From assembly GCA_934254985.1 (NCBI GenBank), contig CAKQMS010000040.1, positions 1 through 24,767 of the forward strand: a stretch of DNA of 24,767 bases, read 5' to 3'. Under the pieces are notes generated by a model. It searched no databases. It worked only from the letters and a program-made list of their open reading frames with translations, and was not told the DNA's origin. The position numbers and the translations under genes are program-made. Numbering within the stretch: position 1 is the stretch's first letter; each line of letters opens with the position of its first letter. This stretch comes from an uncultured Prevotella sp. (GTDB lineage: Bacteria; Bacteroidota; Bacteroidia; Bacteroidales; Bacteroidaceae). Shown here one piece after another: positions 6,093-14,546 of this stretch.

Positions 6093-8495
6093 CTAAAAGC
6101 TGGTTTTCCAATCTACACCAAAGCGGAAGGGAGTGGCACGCTGGGCAAACCAATGGTTGGTGCCCGTAGCCTGGCTCGACATGGCGAAGGTGTTGTAGTG
6201 GGTATTGGTGATGTTGGTAGCCCAGAAATTGAAGTCGAAGCGACGAATCTTGAAGTCGACATGTGCTCCAAGCACGGCATAAGCCTTCTGGCTGCGAGTG
6301 TTAGCCTCATCCCAATAGTTGCGACCCTGACCAGCGACGTTGGCACCTATGGTGATGCTGTTGAGCCAACGATGAGCAATATCGAAACGCCAGTCGGCAG
6401 AGGCTGCAAAGGTATGATTAGGCACAAAAGGTACTGACTTACCCTTGTAGTCGACAGCTACGAGCTCCCTACCCTGCTTCACACTATCTGTATATTCGCG
6501 GAAGGTGGCATGGGTGAAACCATAGCTGGCGGTATACGACAAATGATTGTCGAAGGCAGAGCCACGAAGCGAGAGCTCTACACCACAACTATTAGAGCGA
6601 CCGGCATTTACCATCATTCTGCCAAAGCCATAGGTGTCAGCCATTACCGAGAGCTGCTGATTTTTCACTTGCATAAAGAATACGGCAGCATCGAGATGCA
6701 AGGCACCATTAAAGAGGTTGAGGTGAGAACCAACTTCATAGTTCCAGCTTGTTTCTGGCTTATATTCTATGCTCTTGCGTATGTTGTCGTAAGAAGCCTC
6801 ATCGTGTGGCACATCATAGTCGCCACGTTGCGAGCTGGAGTTTGAAATCTCCGTCTGCATGATGTCGGAGAACATCTGAATATTGAATCCTCCTGCACGA
6901 TATCCCTTTGATATGGTGGCATAGAGGTTAGAGTTGCTGTCGTCGAGAGTATATACCAAAGATAACTTTGGCAACAGCTGTCCGTAGTTGTTGTGCTCTT
7001 TATGGCGCAATGTCGACGAGATGCGAGTGTTGGCAGGACGTCCCATCACGCTAACGTTGCAATCCATGATGGCTTGAGTGTCGTAGTCGATGCCCACTCT
7101 GCTCCAGTCGTAGCGCACGCCAAGGGTGGCGGCAAGACGGTTGGCAAGTTGGACGGAAGACTCGTGGTAGAAGCCGAGGTTGAGCGTTGGAGTATGGAAT
7201 AATCCAGGCACGGTATGCATGTCGGCATCAACGGTTATGCCTCCTGCTCGCTCTATGGCAGCCTGGGCAGCAGCTGTGGCAGCCTCGCTCGTCATACCCT
7301 GCGCCATAAATCTGCCAGTCATCGAAGCGAGGATGGCAGCATACATAGGGCGCTGGATGTTGGAAGCCAAAAACTCGTCCATACCCTGATTGAAGTATAC
7401 GGGAGCATCCGTCTTGAGCCATTGCGCAGAACCAAAGATGCCCGAAGTGTGGCGCCAAAGGTTGCGATGGTTGCCCTTGAGCACAAACTCTTGGGTGATG
7501 GAGTTTTGGCGTTGTTTCTCGTCCATGGCAAGATAGTCTACCGGCATGTAGTCGATATCCATAGTCATGAAATCGTAGAGATGCTGATAGGAAGTTGTGG
7601 ACGAGAAGTTCAGACTGCCTATGGATGTGCCGAAATCTATCGCTGCATTAAGCATGTTGCGACGATAACGGCCTTGAAGATTTGTGTTTGGGTTGTCGGT
7701 TGTGCCATCATCAGCCATAGCGCCATAAGGGAAGGCATTCTGATGAGTATGCTGGAAGTCGACAATAGCGTTGAGATAGCTTGTGGCAGAAGGAGCATAA
7801 ACGAACTTAAATCGTCCGCCTGCCTCCTGACTCTTGTCGGCTTTGGTATCGAGAAGATGATTGCGAAGATAGCCTTGGTCGTTGACATAGAAACCTGCTA
7901 TAGAGAAGCCTGCCTTGTCGGAAAGACGACGGCGAAGGTTGATGTTGGTGGAGATTAATCCGTGGGTGGCTATAGTTCTGCCCCATTCAAAGCCTGGTTC
8001 CGCGATTGGGTTGCGACTATATATGCGCACTAATCCTCCCTCGGTATTCAGACCATAGAGGGTGCCTTGCGGACCACGCAGGATGTCGACACGGTTGATG
8101 TCGTGGAAGAAGGTATTGAACGACGATTTGCTCATTAGCGGCATGCCATCAAGATAGATGCCTACGGCAGGAGAATTGATGCGCGAGCCAATGCCACGCA
8201 CATACATAGCCGAGGTATAGCGAGAGCCATATTTCGACATAACGAAGTTGGGAACATAGCTCGAGAGTTCGCGCAAGTCGGTGGTATGGAGCGTAGACAT
8301 ATCTTTTGCCGAAAGCATAGTTGAGCTGACGCCTTGGCGACGCAACAAAAACTGTTCTTTTGGTTGGCGAACTACGCACACTTCGTCGAGCTCATATACA
8401 TGCGATGAGTCGACAACTTCTGTAATCTCTTTAGCCTTTGCATCAGCGGCAAACGACATGGCCGCAATAAAAATGGGGAATACAATCTTTCTCAT
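6093..8495 (-). CDS. TonB-dependent outer membrane receptor
   Basis: An 800-residue outer membrane channel for TonB-energised uptake of a scarce ligand, by family an iron complex or similar small molecule; the substrate cannot be read here. It has a signal peptide MRKIVFPIFIAAMSFAADAKA, a TonB-box-like ELDEVCVV near residue 36, and a plug domain to about residue 165 with VRGIGSR, VGIYLDGMPL and DILRGPQGTLYG-NTEGG. A 22-strand-type barrel follows and ends in the terminal Phe expected of OM proteins (GVDWKTSF). It lacks the N-terminal carboxypeptidase-like domain of SusC proteins and there is no susD partner. An Ala-rich insert with TSEAATAAAQAAIERAGG lies mid-barrel. The ATG at 8495 was chosen over the upstream TTG at 8507 because the latter lies inside the -7 element. 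Confidence 0.93.
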   Translation of the reverse strand: MRKIVFPIFIAAMSFAADAKAKEITEVVDSSHVYELDEVCVVRQPKEQFLLRRQGVSSTMLSAKDMSTLHTTDLRELSSYVPNFVMSKYGSRYTSAMYVRGIGSRINSPAVGIYLDGMPLMSKSSFNTFFHDINRVDILRGPQGTLYGLNTEGGLVRIYSRNPIAEPGFEWGRTIATHGLISTNINLRRRLSDKAGFSIAGFYVNDQGYLRNHLLDTKADKSQEAGGRFKFVYAPSATSYLNAIVDFQHTHQNAFPYGAMADDGTTDNPNTNLQGRYRRNMLNAAIDFGTSIGSLNFSSTTSYQHLYDFMTMDIDYMPVDYLAMDEKQRQNSITQEFVLKGNHRNLWRHTSGIFGSAQWLKTDAPVYFNQGMDEFLASNIQRPMYAAILASMTGRFMAQGMTSEAATAAAQAAIERAGGITVDADMHTVPGLFHTPTLNLGFYHESSVQLANRLAATLGVRYDWSRVGIDYDTQAIMDCNVSVMGRPANTRISSTLRHKEHNNYGQLLPKLSLVYTLDDSNSNLYATISKGYRAGGFNIQMFSDIMQTEISNSSSQRGDYDVPHDEASYDNIRKSIEYKPETSWNYEVGSHLNLFNGALHLDAAVFFMQVKNQQLSVMADTYGFGRMMVNAGRSNSCGVELSLRGSAFDNHLSYTASYGFTHATFREYTDSVKQGRELVAVDYKGKSVPFVPNHTFAASADWRFDIAHRWLNSITIGANVAGQGRNYWDEANTRSQKAYAVLGAHVDFKIRRFDFNFWATNITNTHYNTFAMSSQATGTNHWFAQRATPFRFGVDWKTSF

Positions 8496-8504
8496 AACTG
8501 CATG

Positions 8505-8536
8505 CAAAGGTATGAGTTTTCTGAAAACCTTGCAAT
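8505..8536 (-). promoter_or_regulatory. Promoter abutting the TonB receptor start
   Basis: On the minus strand ATTG (8533-8536), a 20-base spacer and TACCTTTG (8505-8512), then CA. The -7 element ends only 9 bases before the ATG (8495), so the transcript would have a leader of only a few nucleotides. Confidence 0.7.
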
Positions 8537-8565
8537 CCTAATAAATTAGGATAATAGCAGAAAAT

Positions 8566-9600
8566 TTACTCATTCATGGCGCCACACTTAGGGCATTTGC
8601 CTTTGCTATGCATCAAAGCTCCACATTTGCCGCAAAGATATGGCTTGCGATTGTGGCGAAAATGGCGACGCAGGGCAAAGTATATATATATAATAAGGAG
8701 AAGATAGCCTACATAGTAGAGCGAGGTGATGCTGAAGATGATATAGTTGGCAGCACAGACGGCAAGCAGTCCGCTAAGATAGATTACGGCATCGCCGAAA
8801 GGAAGCTGATGGCGCACATCGTCGACAGCAGCCAAGCCAACGAGCAACATCGACCACACTAAGCACAAGAAGATAGACAACTCGAGTGGCAGACCAAAGG
8901 GGTTGAGAGTGGGATGATAATAGAAATGACGCCACATCTCAGGATTGAAAGTCTGGATATGGGCATAGAAGGTTGCCGACGTTGCTACAAGCATGGCGAG
9001 CAACGAAGGATAGAAAGAATTGATATCGCGGACATGCACTATCGGAGCCTTATGCTTGAGCAGATGGCGTATCCAATAAGATATCACAATAATGCCTATC
9101 ACCACAAGGAAGATGATGAGGTGGACATCGGAGAAGATGGAGATAAACTGCGAGATAGGATCGTCGGGCACCACCTTATTAAGAAACTGCGACTCACGAG
9201 TCCAGCCGAAGCGCGAATCTTCGGTAGCCAATTCCACCCACACAGAGTCGATGCTGTCGGTAGGGATAATGCGGATTTCAGCCACAGCCAGCATGTCGTG
9301 CTTGTAGGCGGCAAAGGAGTCAACCTCCATGCCTGTAGACAATATCTCTTCAGGTTGTTGCGAATATAGCACCACAGAATCTTGCTTCACCACAAAGTTA
9401 TAGTTGTTGGTGTAATGATGCTCAGAGAAAAACGACAGAGAGTCTATCTGATGTTCGCTGAGCTGCACCATAGCTTCATTCTTCTTGCCCATCTTATGAT
9501 AGCATGAAGATAGCATCGAAAGGAGGAAAAGAAGGATGAGGAGCGAAGAAGAATTGTTGATGATTCTTCTTGCTATAGTGGGTGAAGAGAGATTGCGCAT
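8566..9600 (-). CDS. Lipobox, SH3-like, 5-TM protein with C-terminal zinc ribbon
   Basis: A 344-residue membrane protein of unknown function. The N-terminus is a lipoprotein-like signal (LLILLFLLSMLSSC, Cys33). Residues 40-150 look periplasmic and contain VWVELATEDSRFGWTRESQF, which resembles a bacterial SH3 repeat. TM helices lie at about 156-177, 198-216, 237-258, 270-290 and 292-310. The tail is a zinc ribbon with C323-x2-C326 and C336-x2-C339. With a lipid-anchored outside N-terminus and five TMs, the ribbon falls in the cytoplasm, agreeing with positive loops such as RHLLKHK. It starts 7 bases after the rlhA-like gene and is very probably co-transcribed with it. Function not assigned; topology is inferred. 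Confidence 0.85.
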   Translation of the reverse strand: MRNLSSPTIARRIINNSSSLLILLFLLSMLSSCYHKMGKKNEAMVQLSEHQIDSLSFFSEHHYTNNYNFVVKQDSVVLYSQQPEEILSTGMEVDSFAAYKHDMLAVAEIRIIPTDSIDSVWVELATEDSRFGWTRESQFLNKVVPDDPISQFISIFSDVHLIIFLVVIGIIVISYWIRHLLKHKAPIVHVRDINSFYPSLLAMLVATSATFYAHIQTFNPEMWRHFYYHPTLNPFGLPLELSIFLCLVWSMLLVGLAAVDDVRHQLPFGDAVIYLSGLLAVCAANYIIFSITSLYYVGYLLLIIYIYFALRRHFRHNRKPYLCGKCGALMHSKGKCPKCGAMNE

Positions 9601-9607
9601 GATGATA

Positions 9608-11467
9608 TTATTCAGAAATTACATTCATTTGACATTCGTCGCATTGGAACTGCAGACGGAATCTTCTGCCGTCGCCAAGACGAAGATATAATGGCTCGTG
9701 CCAAGTAGGAGCCTTATCGCCACGTTTCACACAATGACCTAAGGCATAGCGAAGACAATGGCGGCATTGCATAACGAGAGCCGACTTCACAGGCTCCACC
9801 TCGTAGGCTTTGCTTTGAGCGGTTAATCCCTCGACAACATAGAAGCGTGAAGCCTCGCTATTAGAGATGTTGTAGGTGTAAGGGAACTTGCGATATTCCG
9901 GTTGCCAACAAAGGTTGTCTGCTCCTGGCTTAGCGCTATGATTAGCCACCTTAGCAGCCTTGCCTGCATCTGCCATTGCCGAGTCAGCCGCCATGTCTAC
10001 CATTTCCTCATAAGCTTCGATGGCTCTACGACGAAGGTCGGCAAGTAGGCTCGAAGGAATGAAACACTCCTCTACTCCACGTCCAAGCTCCACTTGCGAG
10101 CATACGTATGGAGTGTTGCCAAGTTTGGTGAGCTGTCGCTGGATGTTAGCTGCCTGTGGCTTCTGCGCCTGCTGATGTTCACATTCGAGCGATGCCATAG
10201 GATTGCCATCGATAGATAGTTCAAAGCCTTCGTCTATCATATCCAAGCGCATGGTGATAGTGAGTTTTCGTTGAGCTGTAGTGCCAGCAAGTATGCGTTC
10301 GAAAGCCACATCGTTGTTGCGATAGAGAGCCATGCCTGGTTTTAAGCCTGCAGGCATACGCAAAGGGAATAGTCTGCCACCCTCAGCACGGTTTACTCTG
10401 AAGCCTTCCAACTCTCGCTGCGCATTTATAAAGCATAGTCCGTCGCCATTGGCAAAGGCTGCCAAACCAGCAACGTTGAAGCTGTTGCCTCTAATCTCCT
10501 TAACCTTTCCTACATATTCGCCAAGAGCCTTTGGAGTGTCGAAAGATACAATATCACGTTGGCGACCCTTAAAGAAATATGTGGTGAAGCCACGATTGAA
10601 GGTCTTCTTCAATTCGGGTGTGAACGAATATTCCACCTCGCCCTTAGAAGCACGACAATACTCCTGAGGACGGCGAGATATAAGTTTGTTGAGTTGCTGC
10701 GAATATGCCGAAACAACATTCTTGACGTAAGCCACATCCTTTAGTCTGCCCTCAATCTTGAAAGAGCATGCGCCAGCGTCGGCAAGTTCTTCGAGATGGT
10801 CTATTTGGCAAAGGTCTTTTAGCGACAGCAGATGGCGCTGGTGTTCTATCTCCTTGCCGTCGGCATCGATAAGGTCGAACTTCATTCGGCAGAACTGAGC
10901 ACATTCGCCACGGTTGGCACTACGGTCGAAACAATATTGCGAAGCATAGCACAAACCAGAATAGCTAACGCACAATGCTCCATGAACAAACACCTCGAGC
11001 TGCAATTCAGGGTCGGCATCGTGGATGGTGCGAATTTCTTGTGTAGACAGTTCGCGTGCCAACACCACTCGCTCCATGCCATGGTCGCGAAGCCAAAGAG
11101 CCTTCTCCTTGGTGCGAGTGTCGCATTGGGTAGAAGCATGCAACGGTATGATGCCACGACAGAGTTTTGCCAATCCCATATCCTGCACCAACAAGGCGTC
11201 TACTCCTATGGCTGCAAGCTGACGCACGAGAGCCATAGTGTCGTCGAGTTCGTGTTCGTAGATGATAGTGTTTACCGTTACGTATACCTTTGCTCCATAC
11301 TTATGTGCATGAAGGCATAGGGAGGCAATATCTTCGATGGAGTTGCCTGCAGCAGCACGTGCACCAAAGCGTGATGCACCAATATATACTGCATCGGCAC
11401 CATGGTCGATAGCGGCAATACCGCATTCCAAGTTTTTGGCAGGAGCCAAGAGTTCGAGGGTTCGCAT
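9608..11467 (-). CDS. rlhA: U32 'peptidase' family, RlhA-type 23S rRNA hydroxylase
   Basis: A 619-residue protein of the U32/collagenase-like family. The N-terminal TIM-barrel part carries ELLAPAKNLECGIAAIDHG, GADAVYIG and LHASTQCDTRT, then EVFVHGALCVSYSGLCY and SANRGECAQFC. Cys166, Cys173, Cys189 and Cys193 fit the Fe-S ligand set. The second half is the extra C-terminal region (DUF3656-like) ending with CRHCLRYALGHC and QCDECQMNVI. E. coli RlhA has the same two-part plan and near-identical blocks, whereas TrhP is shorter and lacks the long C-terminal part. RlhA makes 5-hydroxycytidine in 23S rRNA using prephenate-dependent chemistry. It lies 19 bases after metA and 7 before the zinc-ribbon gene. 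Annotation as a peptidase would be misleading; exact target here is inferred. Confidence 0.88.
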   Translation of the reverse strand: MRTLELLAPAKNLECGIAAIDHGADAVYIGASRFGARAAAGNSIEDIASLCLHAHKYGAKVYVTVNTIIYEHELDDTMALVRQLAAIGVDALLVQDMGLAKLCRGIIPLHASTQCDTRTKEKALWLRDHGMERVVLARELSTQEIRTIHDADPELQLEVFVHGALCVSYSGLCYASQYCFDRSANRGECAQFCRMKFDLIDADGKEIEHQRHLLSLKDLCQIDHLEELADAGACSFKIEGRLKDVAYVKNVVSAYSQQLNKLISRRPQEYCRASKGEVEYSFTPELKKTFNRGFTTYFFKGRQRDIVSFDTPKALGEYVGKVKEIRGNSFNVAGLAAFANGDGLCFINAQRELEGFRVNRAEGGRLFPLRMPAGLKPGMALYRNNDVAFERILAGTTAQRKLTITMRLDMIDEGFELSIDGNPMASLECEHQQAQKPQAANIQRQLTKLGNTPYVCSQVELGRGVEECFIPSSLLADLRRRAIEAYEEMVDMAADSAMADAGKAAKVANHSAKPGADNLCWQPEYRKFPYTYNISNSEASRFYVVEGLTAQSKAYEVEPVKSALVMQCRHCLRYALGHCVKRGDKAPTWHEPLYLRLGDGRRFRLQFQCDECQMNVISE

Positions 11468-11486
11468 TATGTTGTATATAATGTAT

Positions 11487-12404
11487 TTATTCTATCTTAT
11501 TAATATCGTATGGTGTTTCCTGGTAAACATAATAGTTTATCCAGTTGCTGAACAGCAGGTTGGCATGAGCGCGCCATGTCACCACAGGTCCCTTGGCAGG
11601 ATCGTTGTCGCGATAATAGTTCTTTGGCAATTCCACATCGTCGCGCTTACCTGCATCGCGGCGGTATTCCTTATCCAAGGTATTTGGCGAATATTCGAAA
11701 TGACCTGTTATGAAAAACTCTCTTCCGCCACGAGCCATCACGATGCTCACACCACTTTCCTCAGATTCGGCAATGATGGTGAGTTGTGGATCTTTCTCGA
11801 TATCGCTTCTGTGAACTTCGGTATGGCGGCTATGAGGCATAGCAAACACGTCATCGAAGCCACGGAATATAGGCAACATTGGTTGAAGAGTTTTTTGTGG
11901 GAAGATGCCAAACATCTTCTTAGGCAGCGGATATTTAGGGATGTTGTAGAAATGGTATAGTCCTGCCTGAGCAGCCCAGCAAATATATAGAGTACTGGTA
12001 ACGTGGGTTTTAGCCCAATCAAATATCTGAGTAATCTCGTCCCAGTAAGCCACATCCTCGAAAGGCATAGTCTCGACGGGAGCACCAGTAATAATCATGC
12101 CATCGAACTTTTCGTTGCGCAGGATGTCGAAATCCTTGTAGAACATCATCATATGTTCCACAGGTGTATTCTTTGGGGTATGACTTTTTAGCTTCATGAA
12201 GTTTATCTCCATCTGAAGCGGAGTGTTCGACAATAAGCGTATGAGGTCGGTCTCGGTGGTTATCTTAAGCGGCATGAGGTTTAGGATAACAATCTTCAAC
12301 GGACGAATCTCCTGGCTATGCGCCCTACTCTCGTCCATCACGAAGATGTTTTCCTGCTTCAGCATTTCTATTGCTGGTAGTTTATCTGGTAATCTTAGTG
12401 GCAT
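11487..12404 (-). CDS. metA: Homoserine O-acyltransferase, predicted acetyl-CoA specific
   Basis: First committed step of methionine synthesis: acylation of homoserine. The 305-residue length is typical for MetA. The nucleophile is C142 ([10 protein letters not shown]), with H235 and E237 in ITGHFEYS completing the active site. Position 111 is Glu in ITGAPVE; in this family Glu at this position goes with acetyl-CoA use and Gly with succinyl-CoA, so O-acetylhomoserine is the expected product despite the frequent 'succinyltransferase' label. It starts about 70 bases after the M13 peptidase gene with a hairpin between, and is followed closely by rlhA. No S-box or other riboswitch was recognised in the short upstream region. 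Confidence 0.95.
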   Translation of the reverse strand: MPLRLPDKLPAIEMLKQENIFVMDESRAHSQEIRPLKIVILNLMPLKITTETDLIRLLSNTPLQMEINFMKLKSHTPKNTPVEHMMMFYKDFDILRNEKFDGMIITGAPVETMPFEDVAYWDEITQIFDWAKTHVTSTLYICWAAQAGLYHFYNIPKYPLPKKMFGIFPQKTLQPMLPIFRGFDDVFAMPHSRHTEVHRSDIEKDPQLTIIAESEESGVSIVMARGGREFFITGHFEYSPNTLDKEYRRDAGKRDDVELPKNYYRDNDPAKGPVVTWRAHANLLFSNWINYYVYQETPYDINKIE

Positions 12405-12435
12405 CGTTAGTTACTCTTATGATTTTTGTATTTAT

Positions 12436-12466
12436 AAAGGGGAGTTGCTATGAACTCCCCTTTTTT
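12436..12466 (+). terminator. Hairpin between M13 peptidase and metA genes
   Basis: An 11-bp stem, AAAGGGGAGTT (12436-12446) with AACTCCCCTTT (12453-12463), and a 6-base loop. On the plus strand it has a six-T run, but both flanking genes are on the minus strand, where it is followed by ATAAATAC and has few T. It may be a weak or bidirectional terminator. Confidence 0.6.
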
Positions 12467-12473
12467 ATGTTGT

Positions 12474-14507
12474 TTACCAAAGTTTTACTCTATCCTTGGC
12501 AGGCACGAAGAGCTTGTCGCCTTCCTTCACACCAAATGCCTCGTACCAAGCATCGATTTGTGGGAGGGCTGCGTTTACGCGCCATTTGCCCAAAGCGTGA
12601 GGGTCGCCCTTTGTACGGTTGCGAATCTCCTTGTCGGTGATGTTGGCAGCCCATACGCCAGCATAAGCGATAAAGAAGCGCTGCTCTGGAGTAAGACCAT
12701 GGATAGTCTTGAGAGGCTTCTTAGCTGTAGCATGCTTAAAGGCATTGAAAGATACCATCAAACCTCCGTGGTCGGCAAGGTTCTCACCAAGGGTGAACTC
12801 GCCATTGCCCTTAAGACCTGGCAATACCTCTATGTTAGAGAAGAAGTCTGCACAAACCTTAGCACGCTCGTTGAACTTATCAGCATCGCCATCTGCCCAC
12901 CAGTCAGTCATATTACCTGACTTGTCGTAGTGGCGACCCTGGTCGTCGAAGCCGTGAGTCATCTCATGACCAATTACCACACCAATAGCTCCATAGTTGA
13001 AAGCGTCGTCGGCCTTAGCATCGAAGAAAGGATACTGAAGGATACCTGCAGGGAAGCAGATCTCGTTGGTTGTTGGGTTATAGTATGCGTTTACGGTCTG
13101 TGGCGACATCATCCACTCGTCGCGGTCAACTGGCTTACCAGCCTTTGACTCGATAGAGAACTTGTTCCAGAACTTTCTGCACTCAAGGATATTGTCGTAG
13201 TATGACTTCTTAGGGTCGATGGTAAGAGCTGAAACATCCTTCCACTTGTTAGGATATCCAATCTTTACATAGAAAGCAGCGAGCTTGTCGAGAGCGGCAG
13301 CCTTGGTAGCCTCGCTCATCCAGTCTTGTGCCTTGATGCGCTCAGCCAAACTTGCCTGAAGGTTCTTCACCAACTGCTCCATGCGAGCCTTAGACTTTGC
13401 AGGGAAATACTTCTCGCAATACATCTTGCCAAGAGACTCGCCCAAAACGCCGTCTACCTGTGATGTAGCACGCTTCCAAAGTGGCAACATCTCGGTACGT
13501 CCGCTCATTGTCTTGCCATAGAAATCGAAGTTAGCGCTTACAATCTCGTTGCTAAGATAAGATGCAGAACTGCAGATTACGTTCCACTCAATATAAGCCT
13601 TGAGCTCTGCTGCGCTCTGTGTAGCGATGAGCTTGTCTACGCCTGCGAAGAAGTCAGGCTGACCAACTACGAGTTCTGCAAAGCAGTTGTCGGCAATTCC
13701 TTCAGCCTTGAGCTGCTTGGTAAGACCGATATGAGGATAGTTAGACTCAAACTCCTTGATGGTCATCTTGTTGTAGTTGGCCTCTACATCACGAAGCTCG
13801 GTATTGTTCTTGGAAACGAGAGCCAATGTAGTCTCGTAGCGCATGATGAGGTTAGCATTCTCCTGAGCCTGAGCCTCAGAGAAGCCGTAGAGTTGGAACA
13901 TCTTGGCGATGTGCTTCTTGAAAGCGTTGCGGATTTCAGTTGTAGCCTCATCGTTCTCAAGATAGTATTCCTTTTCGCCAAGGGTTAGACCACTCTGAAC
14001 CAACGAAAGGATGTTCATTGAAGCATTCTTCTCGTCAGAGCCAAAATAGTAGCCATAAGGAAGACCGTAGCCCATATCAGCATATTTGAGCTGCAAAGCG
14101 CGAAGAGCGTCGATGGTCTGAGCCTGCTCAATCTCTTTCATCAAAGGCTGTACAGGTGAAGCACCCTCTTTGTCGCGACGCACGCTGTCCATAGCGAGCT
14201 TATACAAGTCGCTAAGTTTGCGCTCTACGGTGCCCGCCTTGAAAGTCTTCTTAGTGAGACTTGCAATGATGTCGTTGATACGCTGGTTGTTGTCTTCCTG
14301 CAACTGGTCGAACGAACCAAAGCGTGAGAATGCACCTGGCAGAGGATGCAACTTCTGCCAACCGCCACAAGCATACTTGTAGAAGTCGTCGGCAGGCTTT
14401 GCTGTCTTGTCCATGTTTTCCATCTTAATTCCTGCATTCGACTGCGCTGAGCCAATGCTTGGTGCTGCTATCATAAGCAACATCGGAAGGATTTCTTTCA
14501 TTTTCAT
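12474..14507 (-). CDS. M13 family zinc metallopeptidase (neprilysin/PepO-like)
   Basis: A 677-residue exported endopeptidase that cleaves oligopeptides. The signal peptide is at the N-terminus (EILPMLLMIAAPSIGSAQ, cleavage near residue 22), followed by DDFYKYACGGW, the usual M13 N-terminal block. The zinc site is VIGHEMTHGFDD with H514, E515 and H518, and the third ligand is E575 in GENLADHGG. NAYYNPTTNEICFPAGIL is the substrate-binding Asn-Ala-x-Tyr-like region, and the protein ends VKLW. Full length for bacterial M13. It starts 39 bases after the ABC-F gene, so the two are probably one transcript. An ATG two codons in (14501) is an equally possible start. Likely periplasmic or surface-exposed; no lipobox. 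Confidence 0.95.
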   Translation of the reverse strand: MKMKEILPMLLMIAAPSIGSAQSNAGIKMENMDKTAKPADDFYKYACGGWQKLHPLPGAFSRFGSFDQLQEDNNQRINDIIASLTKKTFKAGTVERKLSDLYKLAMDSVRRDKEGASPVQPLMKEIEQAQTIDALRALQLKYADMGYGLPYGYYFGSDEKNASMNILSLVQSGLTLGEKEYYLENDEATTEIRNAFKKHIAKMFQLYGFSEAQAQENANLIMRYETTLALVSKNNTELRDVEANYNKMTIKEFESNYPHIGLTKQLKAEGIADNCFAELVVGQPDFFAGVDKLIATQSAAELKAYIEWNVICSSASYLSNEIVSANFDFYGKTMSGRTEMLPLWKRATSQVDGVLGESLGKMYCEKYFPAKSKARMEQLVKNLQASLAERIKAQDWMSEATKAAALDKLAAFYVKIGYPNKWKDVSALTIDPKKSYYDNILECRKFWNKFSIESKAGKPVDRDEWMMSPQTVNAYYNPTTNEICFPAGILQYPFFDAKADDAFNYGAIGVVIGHEMTHGFDDQGRHYDKSGNMTDWWADGDADKFNERAKVCADFFSNIEVLPGLKGNGEFTLGENLADHGGLMVSFNAFKHATAKKPLKTIHGLTPEQRFFIAYAGVWAANITDKEIRNRTKGDPHALGKWRVNAALPQIDAWYEAFGVKEGDKLFVPAKDRVKLW

Positions 14508-14546
14508 GATTTTGTTGTATAAATAGTTTATGAATAAATCAAGTTG

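Noticed and set aside
7215..7958. 247-codon plus-strand frame opposite the TonB receptor
   Set aside because: Long but fully inside conserved receptor sequence; composition is that of a reverse-strand shadow.
12405..12473. SAM riboswitch before metA
   Set aside because: The region is too short and contains a single simple hairpin; no multi-helix aptamer could be recognised.
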